From the NCBI GenBank assembly GCA_033557465.1, contig CM066031.1:1443736163-1443800162 (forward strand): a stretch of 64,000 nt of DNA. The letters are read 5' to 3'. The notes under the pieces were generated by a model. It saw only the letters and a list, made by a program, of their open reading frames with translations. It was not told where the DNA came from and searched no databases. The DNA comes from Ichthyophis bannanicus. Its lineage: Eukaryota; Chordata; Amphibia; Gymnophiona; Ichthyophiidae. The stretch's first letter is position 1, and every line of letters starts with the position of its first letter. Below, in pieces: positions 63,291 to 64,000 of the stretch. A program made the position numbers and the translations under genes.

Positions 63291-63899
63291 AGAAAAGATG
63301 CAACTATCGAAGTAGTGCTGTTACACAGCTGATAACATGCTTCAGGAAGGCAGACTGTTGGCTTCTGCCAGTGATGTGCAATGGCACTCTAAGGGACCGA
63401 TTTACTAAACTTTTCTTACCCATAGTCACAAAATATGAAAAGAACCTTAGTAAATTAATTTCTAAAGGAGCTGCTGCTTACCTCAGAGAGGACTTTCTCC
63501 CAACTTCATCGTCAATGTTAGGAAGGAAAAGCAAGAGAGGAGATCTTAGTCACAGGCTCCAAAGTTTTTGGCTGGATCATAGATTTATCATAAATCTGTT
63601 GAGGCCTGTTCTAGAGGATTATGTAGATCAGAGGATCTCATCCTAGTTCTCAGGACACACTTAACCAGTCAGGTTTTCAGGATAACAGTAATGAATATGC
63701 ATGAGCTAGATTTGCATGCACTGCATTCACTGTATGCAAATTTATCACACATTTTCATTATGGTTCTCCTGAAAACCTGATGTAGATGGTGGGGACACAA
63801 ACAAAAAGGTGTTGTAAAGTAGTTGTCGTTAATGGCTGGGTAGCAGCCAGTTTATACTGAGACTGTTGGGACAGATAGCTAAAACCTGTCGTTTCTCTA
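63291..63899. other. Unassigned
   Basis: An open frame crosses 63227-63646 without family resemblance. A short palindromic phrase (CAGTCAGGTTTTCAGGATAA / CCTGAAAACCTGATG) at 63667-63782 resembles the ends of a small inverted repeat enclosing about 80 bases. Confidence 0.35.
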
Positions 63900-64000
63900 T
63901 AACATTAATATTTGCCCCTTCCTCTCTGAACTCACTACTAAAACCTTTATCCACTCATTGATCACCTCCCGTCTCAACTATTGCAACCTCCTCTTTGCTG
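63900..64000 (+). mobile_element. L2-like LINE start, cut by window end
   Basis: The plus-strand translation includes LITSRLNYCNLLFA, the L2 block that precedes the NPLQ-type motif. It continues past the window. Confidence 0.65.

Noticed and set aside
63227..63646. 139-codon open frame as a gene
   Set aside because: It starts in the GA repeat, includes a poly-G run and shows no recognisable motif.
1..64000. A previously undescribed cellular system (defence, biosynthetic or signalling cluster)
   Set aside because: Every coding segment I could recognise belongs to a retrotransposon; no host gene cluster is visible.

Overview
This window looks like non-genic vertebrate DNA made almost entirely of transposable elements and their remains. 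I found no host protein-coding exon, rRNA, functional tRNA gene or CRISPR array. Tyrosine-recombinase (DIRS) retrotransposons, CR1-like and L2-like LINEs, an RTE (BovB-type) LINE, a Penelope-like element, tRNA-headed SINEs and hAT-type elements occur together. That mix suggests an amphibian, probably a caecilian; this is an inference from repeat content, not from any host gene.

Layout. 1-2576: end of a polyadenylated insert, then truncated DIRS-A with an intact gag. 3.2-6.4 kb: a large palindrome, a purine-rich array (hAT-like copy 1) and a Penelope-like remnant split by a SINE. 6.4-12.8 kb: two CR1 remnants, a TA-target MITE, an L2 tail. 12.8-20.25 kb: DIRS-B with a CR1 inside it. 20.3-22 kb: an L2 with a second L2 inside it. 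22-26.7 kb: mostly unassigned sequence, SINEs, and a CR1 carrying a MITE, a SINE and a hAT-like foldback. 26.7-31.4 kb: DIRS-C with an internal deletion. 31.4-37.3 kb: SINEs, hAT-like copy 2, a pyrimidine tract, and termini of a possible second DIRS family. 37.3-45.9 kb: old DIRS-E broken up by CR1, L2 and SINE insertions. 46.2-63.3 kb: a deep nest in which a GA-rich tandem repeat holds a CR1, which holds an RTE, which holds DIRS-H (itself holding DIRS-G and an L2) and a hAT-like element. The window ends inside another L2.

How the parts relate. A full DIRS copy is about 5.6-5.7 kb: gag, then reverse transcriptase/RNase H with a downstream domain, then a tyrosine recombinase, between inverted terminal repeats, with an internal complementary region (ICR) near the recombinase end that pairs with both outer edges. 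All six DIRS copies lie on the minus strand. The ICRs predict termini exactly: removing DIRS-H, DIRS-G or DIRS-B leaves continuous flanks with no target duplication, and for H and G the host element's reading frame is continuous. DIRS-G looks youngest, with only three visible lesions. I found no new cellular system; the value of the window is its readable transposition history.
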